Counted from the first letter of the stretch, positions 31,401 through 40,287 are shown. The stretch: DNA of 64,000 bases from Streptomyces sp. PKU-EA00015 (GCF_013387495.1 NZ_JABZEE010000025.1:1-64000), one strand, 5' to 3'. Made by a program: numbers and translations. Notes: generated from the letters alone by a model not told the origin.

Positions 31401-32042
31401 GCGCGATGGCTCCGCCCGGGGCCGGGCGGCCACCCCGGGGCGCAGGCGGCGGCCCCGTCCGGGGCGGTGGGTCCATGCCCGCAAGGGCGGCCGGGCCCTC
31501 GGGGACGGCCGGGGTGAGCAAGCCGCGCTCTCACCGGAGCCGGGACACCGGGCGAGCGGGGTTCTGCCCCGCGAACCGGGCCGCTTGCCCCGGGCCGGCG
31601 GGCCACTCTGCGGGGGCGTCGCCCCAAGTGAGGCGGTGCCTCCAGCGCGACCGACAGTCACCGCTCCAGCCGCGCGCGGGCGCGATCGGCGGCCCTCCCC
31701 GAGGGGTGCCTCACGGCGGCGAACGCGCCGGGCCGCCGGCGCGGCGCGCCCGGACAGGGCGGTGGCCCCTGCGCGGCAGGCGGCTCCGGGCGGTGGGCAA
31801 CCGCGGGAGCGGTGGACAACCGCGGGAGGGGCCAGGCGTCCCCACGAGAGGCGCGGCCCGGGTGCCCGACGTGTCCGAAACCGGGTGAGACACCCCGATC
31901 CGCCCCCGGGTTCGCAACCGTCGCCCCGGACAGGAAGAATCAGGGTGCTCACCGCAGAGGGGCTTGAGGGTGAGACCCTGCACGGGGCTGTAGATGACGG
32001 GCTCCTTCAGACGGAGCCCGTACGGGGAGGTGGCACGCAAGT
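31401..32042. other. Intergenic stretch of 642 bp upstream of afsK
   Basis: No convincing gene on either strand: the open frames are low-complexity Pro/Gly/Arg translations without the regional codon bias or recognisable domains. The last 120 bp presumably hold the afsK promoter, and a hairpin lies just before the ribosome-binding site. The rest is GC-rich sequence with many short inverted repeats, possibly decayed coding sequence. Confidence 0.55.
31997..32021 (+). promoter_or_regulatory. Leader hairpin before the afsK ribosome-binding site
   Basis: ACGGGCTCC-TTCAGAC-GGAGCCCGT, a perfect 9-bp stem, ends 2 nt before GGGGAGG. It could modulate translation or be the end of an upstream transcript. 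Confidence 0.45.
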
Positions 32043-34424
32043 ATGGAGCAGCTGACGCAGCACGACCCGAGACGGATCGGTCCGTTCGAGGTGCTGGGCC
32101 GGCTCGGTGCCGGCGGCATGGGACTGGTCTATCTCGCCCGGTCGGCGTCCGGCCGCCGGGTCGCGATCAAGACTGTGCGCACCGAGCTCGCCGAGGACCA
32201 GCTGTTCCGCGTCCGCTTCACGCGCGAGGTGGAGGCCGCCCGCGCGGTCAGCGGCTTCTACACGGCCGCCGTCGTGGACGCCGACCCGCGCGCCGCCGTG
32301 CCCTGGCTCGCCACCGCCTACGTGCCCGCGCCCTCCCTCGAGGAGATCGTCAACGAGTGCGGGCCGCTGCCCGCGCAGGCGGTGCGCTGGCTCGCGGCCG
32401 GGATCGCGGAGGCCCTCCAGTCCATCCACGGCGCGGGCCTCGTCCATCGCGACCTCAAGCCGTCCAACGTCCTCGTCGTCGAGGACGGCCCCCGCGTCAT
32501 CGACTTCGGTATCGCGTCCGGCGTCTCCAACACCCGCCTGACCATGACCAACGTCGCCGTCGGTACGCCCGCCTACATGTCGCCCGAGCAGGCCCGCGAC
32601 TCGCGCAGCGTCACCGGCGCCAGCGACGTGTTCTCCCTCGGCTCCACCCTCGTCTTCGCCGCCACCGGCCACGCCCCCTTCCACGGCGCGAACCCGGTGG
32701 AGACCGTCTTCATGCTGCTGCGCGAGGGCCCTGACCTGGAGGGCCTCCCCGACGAACTGCGGCCGCTGATCGACTCGTGCATGCAGATGGAGGCCGGGCT
32801 GCGGCCGACCCCCGAGGACCTGCAGGCACAGCTCGCACCTCACCTGTTCTCCGCCGGCGGCGACGACAGCGGTACCGCCTCCGCGTGGCTGCCCGGTCTC
32901 GCCACCGCCATGATCGAGGCCCGCCGTGGCGGCGGCCGCGCCCCCGTGCCGCGCCCGGCCGAGCCCTCACGCCCCGCACCCCATGCGCCCCCGCCGCCTT
33001 CCGTGCCGCCCGCTCCCGACCGTGAGCCCGCCTGGCACGGCGCGAGTGATCCCCGTACCGGCCACGCCCCCGCCCACTCCGGCGGCGGACCCGTGCGGCT
33101 GGCGGGCTCCGCCGTGCCCATCGGCCCCGGGCTGCGCGCGGTCGGCGCCGGCCACGCCCCGGTCGCCGACGCCGGCCCGGCCACCGGCTGGATCCGCCCG
33201 CCCGGCGGGCTGAACGGTTCCGATGCCGCCACCAACGCCGTCCCCGCGCCGGTGCCCGCCCCTGCCCCGCCCCCGCCGGAGACCGGCCCCGGGCACTGGC
33301 GCCCGTGGCGTTTTCGCATGTCGAACGACGTGTGGGGGACGCCGGTCGTCTCCGGCGATCTGCTGTACGTGACCTCGTTCGAGGTCCACGCGCTCGACGT
33401 CGGCACCGGCCGCCGCCAGTTCAAGACCCGCGACGTCGCCTGGTCCATGGCCGTGGCGGGGGGCCGTATCCACGCCTCCGACGGTCCGACGCTCTACGCG
33501 CTCGACGCCGCGAGCGGCGGCGAGCGCTGGCGGCTGCAGACCGATGCCTGGGTGTACTCCCTCATGGTGGACCGCGGCACCGTCCTCACCGGCACCCGCG
33601 GCGGCGGCGTGCAGGCATGGGAGGCGTCCAACGGCGAGAAGCTGTGGGAGATCACCGGCGCCCAGACGGACTTCGAGACACCCGAGGCGGGGCCGGCGAT
33701 CTTCGGCGACACCGTCTACGTGTGGAAGGACGCCCGCCTGCGCGCGCTGGAGGCCCGCACCGGCGAGGAGCGCTGGTCCTACCCCGTGGGCGACGCAGCG
33801 TCCTGCGGGAACGTGCCCGTGCGCGTACAGCCGGCGCCCGACGGCTACGTCTACGTCTCCGCCGGCACGCGCGTCCTCGCCGTCGACATCGCCTCCGGTC
33901 TGGTGCGCTGGCACTTCGAGGCGCCGGCCGTCTTCCTCTCGCCGCCCGCCTTCGCGCCGGGCCCGGCCGTGACGGGCGGCGGCGTCTACCTCGCCGACTA
34001 CCTCGGCACCGTGTACGCACTGGACGCCACCACCGGCAAGGACCGCTGGCGCATCGCCACCGAGTCCCGCCAGTCCATCGAGCCCGTGCTCGTCACCGCC
34101 GGCAACATCCACGTCGGCAGCGGCAGCGCGCTCTACACCCTCGACGCCGTGACCGGGACGCCGATGTGGCGGTTCGCGGCGGGCGGCGAGGTCGTCGGCA
34201 CACCGGTGGTCGCGGACGGCCGCGTGCACTTCGGGTCGGCCGACCACGTGCTCTACACCCTCGACGCCGGCGGCGGCCAGCTGCGCTGGAAGCTCGCCAC
34301 GGGAGGCGAGATCACCGGCTCCCCGGTCGCCCAGAACGGTGTCGTGTACGCGTGCAGCAAGGACCGCTGCGTCTACGCGCTCGACGCGGAGAAGGGCACG
34401 GCCACGGGCCGCGGGCCGCGGTAG
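32043..34424 (+). CDS. afsK: AfsK-type membrane-associated Ser/Thr protein kinase with PQQ beta-propeller
   Basis: 793 residues, close to the S. coelicolor AfsK length. The kinase domain spans about 12-275: glycine loop [11 protein letters not shown], Lys in VAIKTVR, catalytic HRDLKPSN (about 135), DFGIASG (about 154) and activation segment [11 protein letters not shown] Pro/Ala-rich linker (about 290-420) leads to a C-terminal PQQ-like propeller with repeats such as [17 protein letters not shown] and [15 protein letters not shown]. AfsK autophosphorylates and phosphorylates AfsR, which switches on afsS and antibiotic production; it also acts at hyphal tips. The N-terminal sequence [13 protein letters not shown] is nearly diagnostic. 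GGGGAGG precedes the ATG after a leader hairpin. Confidence 0.96.
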   Translation: MEQLTQHDPRRIGPFEVLGRLGAGGMGLVYLARSASGRRVAIKTVRTELAEDQLFRVRFTREVEAARAVSGFYTAAVVDADPRAAVPWLATAYVPAPSLEEIVNECGPLPAQAVRWLAAGIAEALQSIHGAGLVHRDLKPSNVLVVEDGPRVIDFGIASGVSNTRLTMTNVAVGTPAYMSPEQARDSRSVTGASDVFSLGSTLVFAATGHAPFHGANPVETVFMLLREGPDLEGLPDELRPLIDSCMQMEAGLRPTPEDLQAQLAPHLFSAGGDDSGTASAWLPGLATAMIEARRGGGRAPVPRPAEPSRPAPHAPPPPSVPPAPDREPAWHGASDPRTGHAPAHSGGGPVRLAGSAVPIGPGLRAVGAGHAPVADAGPATGWIRPPGGLNGSDAATNAVPAPVPAPAPPPPETGPGHWRPWRFRMSNDVWGTPVVSGDLLYVTSFEVHALDVGTGRRQFKTRDVAWSMAVAGGRIHASDGPTLYALDAASGGERWRLQTDAWVYSLMVDRGTVLTGTRGGGVQAWEASNGEKLWEITGAQTDFETPEAGPAIFGDTVYVWKDARLRALEARTGEERWSYPVGDAASCGNVPVRVQPAPDGYVYVSAGTRVLAVDIASGLVRWHFEAPAVFLSPPAFAPGPAVTGGGVYLADYLGTVYALDATTGKDRWRIATESRQSIEPVLVTAGNIHVGSGSALYTLDAVTGTPMWRFAAGGEVVGTPVVADGRVHFGSADHVLYTLDAGGGQLRWKLATGGEITGSPVAQNGVVYACSKDRCVYALDAEKGTATGRGPR

Positions 34425-34588
34425 GACGCGGGCCCGCACCCGCGCCCGGCCGGGTCCCGTGCGTCCGGCGTCGGGGTCCCGTACGTCCGGCGGAGGCGTA
34501 CGACGCTCATGGCGGGGTACCCGCGCCGGGCGTAGCGTCATGACCGGGAGCGGTCACGACCGGAGCGGCTGACCCAAGGAGGCCGGCG

Positions 34589-35185
34589 ATGATCCGCAAC
34601 GTCATCGGCTCGATTCTCGCTCTCGCCGGAGCGGCGGCCGCCGTATGGAGCCCCTTCCGTGCCTGGTACGACGGCCGTCACGGGCGCGACTACCGCGTCC
34701 AGGACCTCTTCATCGGCATCACCGGCACCGGCGGCCCGCTTCCGACGTCGGTCCTGCTGCCGCTCGCCTTCGGCGCGCTGATCGCGCTGCTCGGCGTGCT
34801 GCTGCGCTCCCGCCTGCTCGTCGCGCTGTCCGGACTGGTCGTGCTCGGCTTCACCGCCCTGTGGATGGTCCGCCAGGGCCTGGCGGCCGGCAGTCTGACC
34901 GTCGGCGGTGACGGGGCCCGCCTCGGCACCGGCGTCGCGCTCGCGGTGGGCGGCGGCGTCCTGCTGCTCGTCGCCGCCGTGGTCATGAGCGGACGCCCGA
35001 GCAGGGGGGAGATCGACGAGGGGAGGCACGCCCCGCAGGAGGAGGACTGGGGGCCGTACGGGTCCGACCCCGGCGGAACCGTCCCGTACCGCGAGGGCCC
35101 CTACCGGCCGGGCCCCCACGACGAAGGGCACGGCCCCGAGGGCCCGCCCACGCGTCCCTGGCCGGGGCCGCGCAACGAGCGCTGA
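34589..35185 (+). CDS. Four-helix membrane protein next to afsK
   Basis: 198 residues. Four hydrophobic segments are visible: near residues 5-22, 48-70, 74-92 and 110-133, with a short periplasmic-type loop rich in charged residues between the first two. The cytosolic C-terminus is long, acidic and Pro/Gly-rich (YREGPYRPGPHDEGHG). AAGGAGG stands 6 nt before the ATG. No family name comes to mind. Its place directly after afsK may mean a shared role at the membrane, but this is only positional. Confidence 0.82.
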   Translation: MIRNVIGSILALAGAAAAVWSPFRAWYDGRHGRDYRVQDLFIGITGTGGPLPTSVLLPLAFGALIALLGVLLRSRLLVALSGLVVLGFTALWMVRQGLAAGSLTVGGDGARLGTGVALAVGGGVLLLVAAVVMSGRPSRGEIDEGRHAPQEEDWGPYGSDPGGTVPYREGPYRPGPHDEGHGPEGPPTRPWPGPRNER

Positions 35186-35296
35186 GGCGGTCGCGGGCGG
35201 CGGGTGAGCGGGACGAGCGGGGTCCCGAGCGCTGCTAGGGTGACGTGCGCTCGTCAACCGAGCCCATCTGCCGACACTTTCAACGGGGGTTGAAAC

Positions 35297-35782
35297 GTGA
35301 AGATCCGTCATGTCCGCGCGCTCGCCGTCTTCGGGATCGCGCTCGTCGCCCTGACCGGAGCCCGTGGTTCCGGAGGCGGCGGCTGTGACAACCACAGTAG
35401 CTCCAGCAGCAGTGGCGGCAGCAGCCACCGCGACGACGACAGCTCCGGCAGCAGCGGCGGTTCGCTGCCCGGCGGCGGTTCCAGCGCCGACAAGGCCGCA
35501 CGCGACATCACCATCGACGAGTGCAAGTACGACACCGCGACCAAGAACCTCACCGCGAGGATCACCGTCACCAACAGCGGTGCGCTGGACTACGACTACG
35601 ACGTCACCATGAAGTTCATCGGTGCCGCCGGCGGCACCGCCGTCCCGGCGACCGCCACCAAGACGGCCATCGCCGTCGCCGCGGGCGCCTCCGAGAGCGC
35701 CGTTCTCACCACCCCGTACACCGGTTCCGGCGACGGCTCCGAGTACACCAAGTGCGAGGTCTCCCGCGCGTCCCGCAGCTGA
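35297..35782 (+). CDS. Secreted Ser/Gly-rich protein with FxLYD-like domain
   Basis: 161 residues. A signal peptide (MKIRHVRALAVFGIALVALTG) is followed by a Gly/Ser/Asp-rich linker (about 25-65) and a beta domain (ITIDECKYDTATKNLTARITV) like FxLYD domains of cell-wall or extracellular proteins. Streptomyces relatives are usually lipoproteins with LTGC; here the position after LTG is Ala and a Cys occurs only seven residues later in GGGGCDN, so lipid anchoring is doubtful. It lies downstream of the membrane protein with its own promoter region and converges on the crotonase gene. Confidence 0.78.
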   Translation: MKIRHVRALAVFGIALVALTGARGSGGGGCDNHSSSSSSGGSSHRDDDSSGSSGGSLPGGGSSADKAARDITIDECKYDTATKNLTARITVTNSGALDYDYDVTMKFIGAAGGTAVPATATKTAIAVAAGASESAVLTTPYTGSGDGSEYTKCEVSRASRS

Positions 35783-35802
35783 ACGGGCCGAACCGCCGCC
35801 CC

Positions 35803-36594
35803 TCAGCGCAGCCTGAAGCCGGCCTTGCCCCGCCCGCCCCTGCCCCGCCCCTGCGTGAACAGCTCGGCCTGCCGCTCCGGCGGCAGGTTCCCGAGCACGA
35901 CCAGGTGCGGGGCGAGGGCGAGCGCCCCCGCTCGCGCCGACTCCGTCGCCGACCAGACCGCCCGTACGGTGCCCTGCACCGCCTCCGGCGGATACGAGGC
36001 GATCACCGCGGCGGCCCGCAGCGCCGCCGCGACGGCCCCGCCCGGCTCGGTCAGCTCCGAGACCAGACCGGTCTCGTACGCGCGCCGGGCCGACAGCCGC
36101 TCCGCCGTCCCCATCAGCGCCATCCGCGCCACCTCGCCCGGCGGCATCCGCAGCGCCATGTACGCCGACTCGTACGCGCTGACCATTCCGTACGAGGTGT
36201 GCGGATCGAAGAACGTCGCCTCGCGCGAGGCCACCACGAACTCGCTCTCCCCGAGCAGGTAGAACGCCCCTCCGCCGGCCATGCCCTCCACCGCCGAGAC
36301 GACCGGCTTCCACAGGTCGTTGGCCTTGGGGCCGATCCGCAGCAGCGGATCGTCCACCGAATACGGGGACGAGGGCTGCGGCACCTCGGCCGAGCGGTCG
36401 ATGCCCGTGCAGAACGCCGCGGCGCCCGCGCCCGTCACGACCGCCGCGCGCACCGTGTCGTCGAAGCGGAAACGCCGCCAGACGGCGGTGAGTTCACCGG
36501 CCATGGCGAGGTCGATCGCGTTGTGCCTCGCCGGCCGGTCGAGGGTGACCAGCGCGACGCCCGTGTCCTCGTCCGTCTCCACCCGGATGCTCAC
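35803..36594 (-). CDS. Crotonase-fold enoyl-CoA hydratase-like protein
   Basis: 263 residues. GVALVTLDRPARHNAIDLAM and FCTGIDRSAEV mark the crotonase fold; EGMAGGGAFYLLGESEFVVAS forms the second oxyanion-hole region. The positions of both catalytic glutamates of classical hydratases are Phe and His (GGAF, FDPH), so simple hydration is unlikely. FFDPHTSYGMVS is typical of a mycobacterial EchA subgroup of unknown activity. GTG overlaps the stop of the DUF35 gene, making a thiolase-DUF35-crotonase operon under operator copy 10. Confidence 0.87.
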   Translation of the reverse strand: MSIRVETDEDTGVALVTLDRPARHNAIDLAMAGELTAVWRRFRFDDTVRAAVVTGAGAAAFCTGIDRSAEVPQPSSPYSVDDPLLRIGPKANDLWKPVVSAVEGMAGGGAFYLLGESEFVVASREATFFDPHTSYGMVSAYESAYMALRMPPGEVARMALMGTAERLSARRAYETGLVSELTEPGGAVAAALRAAAVIASYPPEAVQGTVRAVWSATESARAGALALAPHLVVLGNLPPERQAELFTQGRGRGGRGKAGFRLR

Positions 36595-37013
36595 GGCCGC
36601 TCCAGGAGCCAGCGGGGAAGGCCGGTGCGGTCGAACACGGCCCTCACCGGCGCCCCGATCCGCAGCCGCGCGGGGTCGAGCGAGTTCAGCGGGGCGTCGG
36701 GAGAGGTGACGACATTGCCGACGAGGCGGATGCGGGGGGCGTCGGCGAGTTCGACGACGACCACGTTGTACGGGGCCTGGGCGGCGTAGTCGGGCAGCAG
36801 CGGCGGATGGGGGACCACGTACGACCAGATGCGCCCGCGACCGGACATCGGGCGCCACGCGCTGTCGAAGGACCCGCAGTGCGGACAGCACGGGCGGGGC
36901 GGGAAGCGCGGCTCACCGCAGGCGGGCCGGGCGCAGCACTGGACGCGGAGCTCTCCGCGGGCGGCGTACTCCCAGAAGGGGGCACCGTCGTCGTCGGCCA
37001 CCGGTACGAGCAT
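36591..37013 (-). CDS. DUF35 Zn-ribbon/OB-fold protein 2
   Basis: 140 residues. The knuckle cysteines are in CCARPACGEPRFPPRPCCPHC, followed by the OB fold (GRIWSYVVPHPPLLPDY, APYNVVVVELADAPRIRLVGNV). It lies directly after an SCP-x-type thiolase, the classical partner, and before a crotonase. ATG 37013 has GAGGAG 7 nt upstream; GTG 37028, overlapping the thiolase stop, is the alternative start. It probably forms an acyl-CoA C-C cleaving complex with the thiolase-fold protein. Confidence 0.9.
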   Translation of the reverse strand: MLVPVADDDGAPFWEYAARGELRVQCCARPACGEPRFPPRPCCPHCGSFDSAWRPMSGRGRIWSYVVPHPPLLPDYAAQAPYNVVVVELADAPRIRLVGNVVTSPDAPLNSLDPARLRIGAPVRAVFDRTGLPRWLLERP

Positions 37014-37024
37014 CTCCACACTCC

Positions 37025-38173
37025 TCACGTACGCAGCAGAAGGGCCGATGTGGGCACGCCCTCGCCCGCGGTGACCAGGCACGTCGCCGCGCCCGGCACC
37101 TGGGCCGTCGACGTGCCGCGCAGTTGCTTCACGCCCTCGTTGATCAGGTTGAAGCCGTGCACGTACGCCTCGCTCAGCCCGCCCCCGCCGGTGTTGAGCG
37201 GCAGCCGTCCGCCGATCTCCAGTGCCCCGCCCTCCGTGAAGGCGCCGCCCTCGCCCCTCCCGCAGAAGCCGTAGCCCTCCAGGGACAGGGGGACGAGCGG
37301 TGTGAACGCGTCGTAGATCTGGGCCACGTCGACGTCATCGGGGCCGAAGTCGGCGTGCTTCCACAGCTGCCGGGCCGCCGTCCAGGCCGGGCCGGTGAGC
37401 GGGTCGTCGTTCCAGTAGTTGACCATGCCGTGGTGCTGGGCGGGCAGGCCCTGGGCGGCCGAGTGGACGTAGACGGGCCGCCGGCGGCAGTCGCGGGCCC
37501 GTTCGGCGGAGACGACCACGCAGGCGAGGGCGCCGTCGGTCTCCAGGCAGTTGTCGAACAGGCACAGCGGTTCGCTGATCCAGCGGGCCGTCATGTACAT
37601 CTCGCGGGTCAGCGGCCGGTCGTACATGATCGCGGCCGGGTTCTGGTTGGCCCTGTTCCTGCACGCCAGGGCGACGTTGAAGAAGTGGTCGCGGGTCGCG
37701 CCGTGCTCGTGCATGTAGCGGCGGGCGAGCATGCCGATCTCGTCGGCGGGCCGCAGCAGCCCGAAGGGGCGTGTCCACTGGGCGGGTGTGGGCAGTTGGG
37801 CCGTCGTGTTCCTCCAGGGGCGTGGGCCCGAGCCGCGTTTGCGGGAGCGCCAGGCGACGCCGACGGTCGCCTGTCCGGTGGCTATCGCGGTGGCGAGGTG
37901 CGCGACGGTGGCGCAGGAGCCCCCGCCGCCGAAGCCCACCCGGGAGAGGAACGTGACGTCCCCGGCGCCGATCGCCTTCGCGAGCTCGACCTCGTCCGTC
38001 TCCTCCATCGTGTACGAGGCGAAGGCATCGACCTCCGACGGTGCGATGCCGGCGTCGTCGAGTGCGGCGAGCACCGCCCGGCAGGCCAGGGCCTTCTCGG
38101 ATTCCGGCAGGTGTTTCGCGAAGGCGGTCTGTCCTGTGCCGGCTATCGCCGCCCGGTCCTTGAGGGTCGCCAT
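37025..38173 (-). CDS. SCP-x/Ltp-type thiolase-fold protein 2
   Basis: 382 residues. It begins KDRAAIAGTGQTAFAKHLPESE, typical of the lipid-transfer (Ltp) thiolase group. Active-site landmarks are SRVGFGGGGSCATVAHLATA, DVAQIYDAFTPLVPLSLEGYGFC and PLNTGGGGLSEAYVHGFNLI. It is paired in an operon with DUF35 protein 2. The promoter looks exact: CTGACG (-35, half of operator copy 10), 17 bp, TACGCT (-10), 7 nt, ATG, so the message is leaderless and the repressor would sit on the -35 box. Confidence 0.9.
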   Translation of the reverse strand: MATLKDRAAIAGTGQTAFAKHLPESEKALACRAVLAALDDAGIAPSEVDAFASYTMEETDEVELAKAIGAGDVTFLSRVGFGGGGSCATVAHLATAIATGQATVGVAWRSRKRGSGPRPWRNTTAQLPTPAQWTRPFGLLRPADEIGMLARRYMHEHGATRDHFFNVALACRNRANQNPAAIMYDRPLTREMYMTARWISEPLCLFDNCLETDGALACVVVSAERARDCRRRPVYVHSAAQGLPAQHHGMVNYWNDDPLTGPAWTAARQLWKHADFGPDDVDVAQIYDAFTPLVPLSLEGYGFCGRGEGGAFTEGGALEIGGRLPLNTGGGGLSEAYVHGFNLINEGVKQLRGTSTAQVPGAATCLVTAGEGVPTSALLLRT

Positions 38174-38194
38174 GCCGGGCAGCGTACAGCTAAT

Positions 38195-38209
38195 CTGACG
38201 TACCGTCAG
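38195..38209. promoter_or_regulatory. Regulon operator copy 10
   Basis: CTGACG-TAC-CGTCAG, perfect. It lies between the divergent thiolase and FadD3-like ligase genes, 21 and 19 nt from their starts, and probably controls both. Confidence 0.88.
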
Positions 38210-38228
38210 CTAACGAGAGGGGCTTGCG

Positions 38229-39800
38229 ATGCGACGCGGCGACCTGGAGTGGGGCTCCGTCCCGGGGCTGGTGCGGGACGCGGCCGAGCGGTACGGGCAA
38301 CGGGAGGCCGTCGTCGACGGCCGCACCCGCGTCACCTACGCCGAACTCGGCGACCGCGTCGAACGCGCCGCCGCCGCGTGCATCGCCTCCGGCGTCGCCA
38401 AGGGGGACCGGGTCGCGATCTGGGCGCCCAACACCCTCGACTGGATCGTCTCCGCGCTCGGCGCGGTCACCGCGGGTGCCGTCCTCGTCCCCCTCAACAC
38501 CCGCTTCAAGGGCGCCGAGGCCGCCGACGTCCTGCGGCGCTCCCGCGTCCGGCTCCTGTTCGTCACCGGGACCTTCCTCGGCACCTCGTACGTCGCCTCG
38601 CTGCGCCGCGCCGACCAGGAACTGCCCGACCTGGAACAGATCGTGGTCCTCGCCGACAGCGCGCCCGACGACCCCCGCTACCGCACCTGGAAGGACTTCC
38701 TCGCGGGCGGCGACTTTGTCACCGGCGGCGAGGTCCGGGCCCGCGCGGACACCGTCACCGGTGCCGACCCGTCCGACATCGTGTACACGTCGGGCACCAC
38801 CGGCCGCCCCAAGGGCGCGGTCATCACCCACGCCCAGACGCTGCGCTGCTACGACCTGTGGAGCGAACTCGCCGGGCTGCGCGCGGGCGACCGCTATCTG
38901 ATCGTGAACCCGTTCTTCCACACCTTCGGCTACAAGGCGGGCGTGATCGCCTGCCTCACCCGCGGCGCGACGATGGTGCCGCAGCCCGTCTTCGACGTGG
39001 ACACGGTCCTCGCCAACATCGCCGCCGAACGGATCTCGGTCCTGCCCGGACCGCCGACCCTGCACCAGTCGCTGCTCGACCACCCCGCCCGCGACCGGCA
39101 CGACCTGTCGGCCCTGCGCCTCGTGGTGACCGGGGCCGCGGTCGTGCCCCTCCGCCTCGTCGAACGCCTCCGCGGCGAACTCGGCGTGCCCACCGTGCTG
39201 ACCGCCTACGGCCTGTCCGAGGCGAGCGGCATCGTCACCATGTGCCGTCGCGGCGACGCCCCGTCGGTGATCGCCGCGACCTCGGGCCGCGCGATCCCCG
39301 GCACGGAGGTGAGGGTCCTCGCCGCGCCCGGCGAACCGGGCGAGATCCTGGTCCGCGGGCACAACGTGATGACGGGCTACTTCGAGGACCCGGCCGAGAC
39401 GTCCCGGGCCCTCACCCCGGACGGCTGGCTGCACACGGGCGACGTGGGCGTCCTCGACGCGGACGGCAACCTGCGCATCACCGACCGGATCAAGGACATG
39501 TTCATCGTCGGCGGCTTCAACGCCTATCCCGCGGAGATCGAGCAACTGCTCGGCCTGCACCCCGACATCGCGGACGTGGCGGTGATCGGCGTCCCGGACC
39601 CCCGCCTCGGCGAGGCCGGCAAGGCGTACGCGGTCCGCCGCCCGGGCACGACGCTCACGGCGGACGACCTGGTCGCCTGGTCGAGGCGGGAGATGGCGAA
39701 CTACAAGGTGCCGCGGCAGGTGGAGTTCGTGGACGAACTCCCGAGGAACGCGAGCGGGAAGGTGCTCAAGGCCGAACTGCGGTCGCGGCACGCCGGCTGA
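38229..39800 (+). CDS. FadD3-like acyl-CoA ligase
   Basis: 523 residues of the AMP-forming ligase family. Motifs: VYTSGTTGRPKGAVITH, LTAYGLSEASG, LHTGDVGVLD, RIKDMFIVGGFNAYPAEIEQ and the terminal Lys in NASGKVLKAEL. Long stretches such as VLPGPPTLHQSLLDHPARD and NPFFHTFGYKAGVIACLTRG closely follow, from memory, mycobacterial FadD3, the HIP-CoA synthetase that activates the C/D-ring remnant of steroids. Substrate identity is not proven. GAGAGGGG precedes the ATG. It is divergent from the thiolase/DUF35/crotonase operon under the shared operator copy 10. Confidence 0.9.
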   Translation: MRRGDLEWGSVPGLVRDAAERYGQREAVVDGRTRVTYAELGDRVERAAAACIASGVAKGDRVAIWAPNTLDWIVSALGAVTAGAVLVPLNTRFKGAEAADVLRRSRVRLLFVTGTFLGTSYVASLRRADQELPDLEQIVVLADSAPDDPRYRTWKDFLAGGDFVTGGEVRARADTVTGADPSDIVYTSGTTGRPKGAVITHAQTLRCYDLWSELAGLRAGDRYLIVNPFFHTFGYKAGVIACLTRGATMVPQPVFDVDTVLANIAAERISVLPGPPTLHQSLLDHPARDRHDLSALRLVVTGAAVVPLRLVERLRGELGVPTVLTAYGLSEASGIVTMCRRGDAPSVIAATSGRAIPGTEVRVLAAPGEPGEILVRGHNVMTGYFEDPAETSRALTPDGWLHTGDVGVLDADGNLRITDRIKDMFIVGGFNAYPAEIEQLLGLHPDIADVAVIGVPDPRLGEAGKAYAVRRPGTTLTADDLVAWSRREMANYKVPRQVEFVDELPRNASGKVLKAELRSRHAG

Positions 39801-39817
39801 CCGCGCCCGGACACACC

Positions 39818-39856
39818 ACGGCCGCGGCGGCTCCCCCTCCGCGCCGCCGCGGCCGT
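39818..39856. terminator. Strong hairpin between ligase and afsS
   Basis: A perfect 14-bp stem (left arm ACGGCCGCGGCGGC) with an 11-nt loop separates the convergent FadD3-like ligase and afsS genes. Confidence 0.82.
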
Positions 39857-39873
39857 TCCCCGTCGTGTGTGGC

Positions 39874-40107
39874 TCAGTCGCGCGGAGGCACGGGTGAGTG
39901 GTGGTCACCCATGGTGGTGATGCCGCCGTCGGCGGGCGGAAGGGGCGAGTGGTGGTCTCCGAGAGTCGTCACCGTACCGTCGGCGGGCGGGATCGGTGAG
40001 TGGTGGTCACCCATGGTCGTGAAGCCGCCGTCGGCCGGCGGCGCCGGCGAGTGGTGGTCGCCCATCGTGGTGATCTCTTCGCTCTTCTTCTTCTCGGTGC
40101 TGCTCAT
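39874..40107 (-). CDS. afsS: AfsS, small antibiotic-synthesis activator with four repeats
   Basis: 77 residues. After a charged N-terminus (MSSTEKKKSEEI) come four near-identical repeats, three of 17 residues and a shorter last one, each beginning TTMGDHHSP or TTLGDHHSP and followed by PPADG. This repeat is diagnostic for AfsS, whose transcription is activated by phosphorylated AfsR and which raises antibiotic production by an unknown mechanism. The S. coelicolor protein, from memory, has 63 residues and three repeats. GGGGGA lies 6 nt before the ATG. It is downstream of afsR on the same strand, with an AfsR-type binding site between them. Confidence 0.95.
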   Translation of the reverse strand: MSSTEKKKSEEITTMGDHHSPAPPADGGFTTMGDHHSPIPPADGTVTTLGDHHSPLPPADGGITTMGDHHSPVPPRD

Positions 40108-40265
40108 GTTTCGTCCCCCATGGGATTGACCGATGAGACTGGGGTCGGCCCTCCGCCCGGAGACTCCCCCGAGTACCGCCGGACGGAAGGCCAGTGGACC
40201 TTTCGGTCCCGGTGATCCGTCTGCCCCCCGACGCGACGGATCGACTGCCGTTGAGCATGTCGGAC

Positions 40266-40287
40266 GAGCATAAACATTCGATGAACG
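40266..40287 (-). promoter_or_regulatory. Candidate AfsR binding site in the afsS promoter
   Basis: On the minus strand two adjacent 11-mers, CGTTCATCGAA and TGTTTATGCTC, share the GTT(C/T)AT core. An 11-bp direct repeat of GTTCA type is the known layout of AfsR and PhoP boxes. It lies 159 nt upstream of the afsS ATG, which requires a long leader or a more proximal -35 box. Confidence 0.55.

Noticed and set aside
31397-31888. Possible 163-residue protein between the VOC gene and afsK
   Set aside because: Pro/Gly/Arg low-complexity translation with no ribosome-binding site, no domain and no consistent codon bias.
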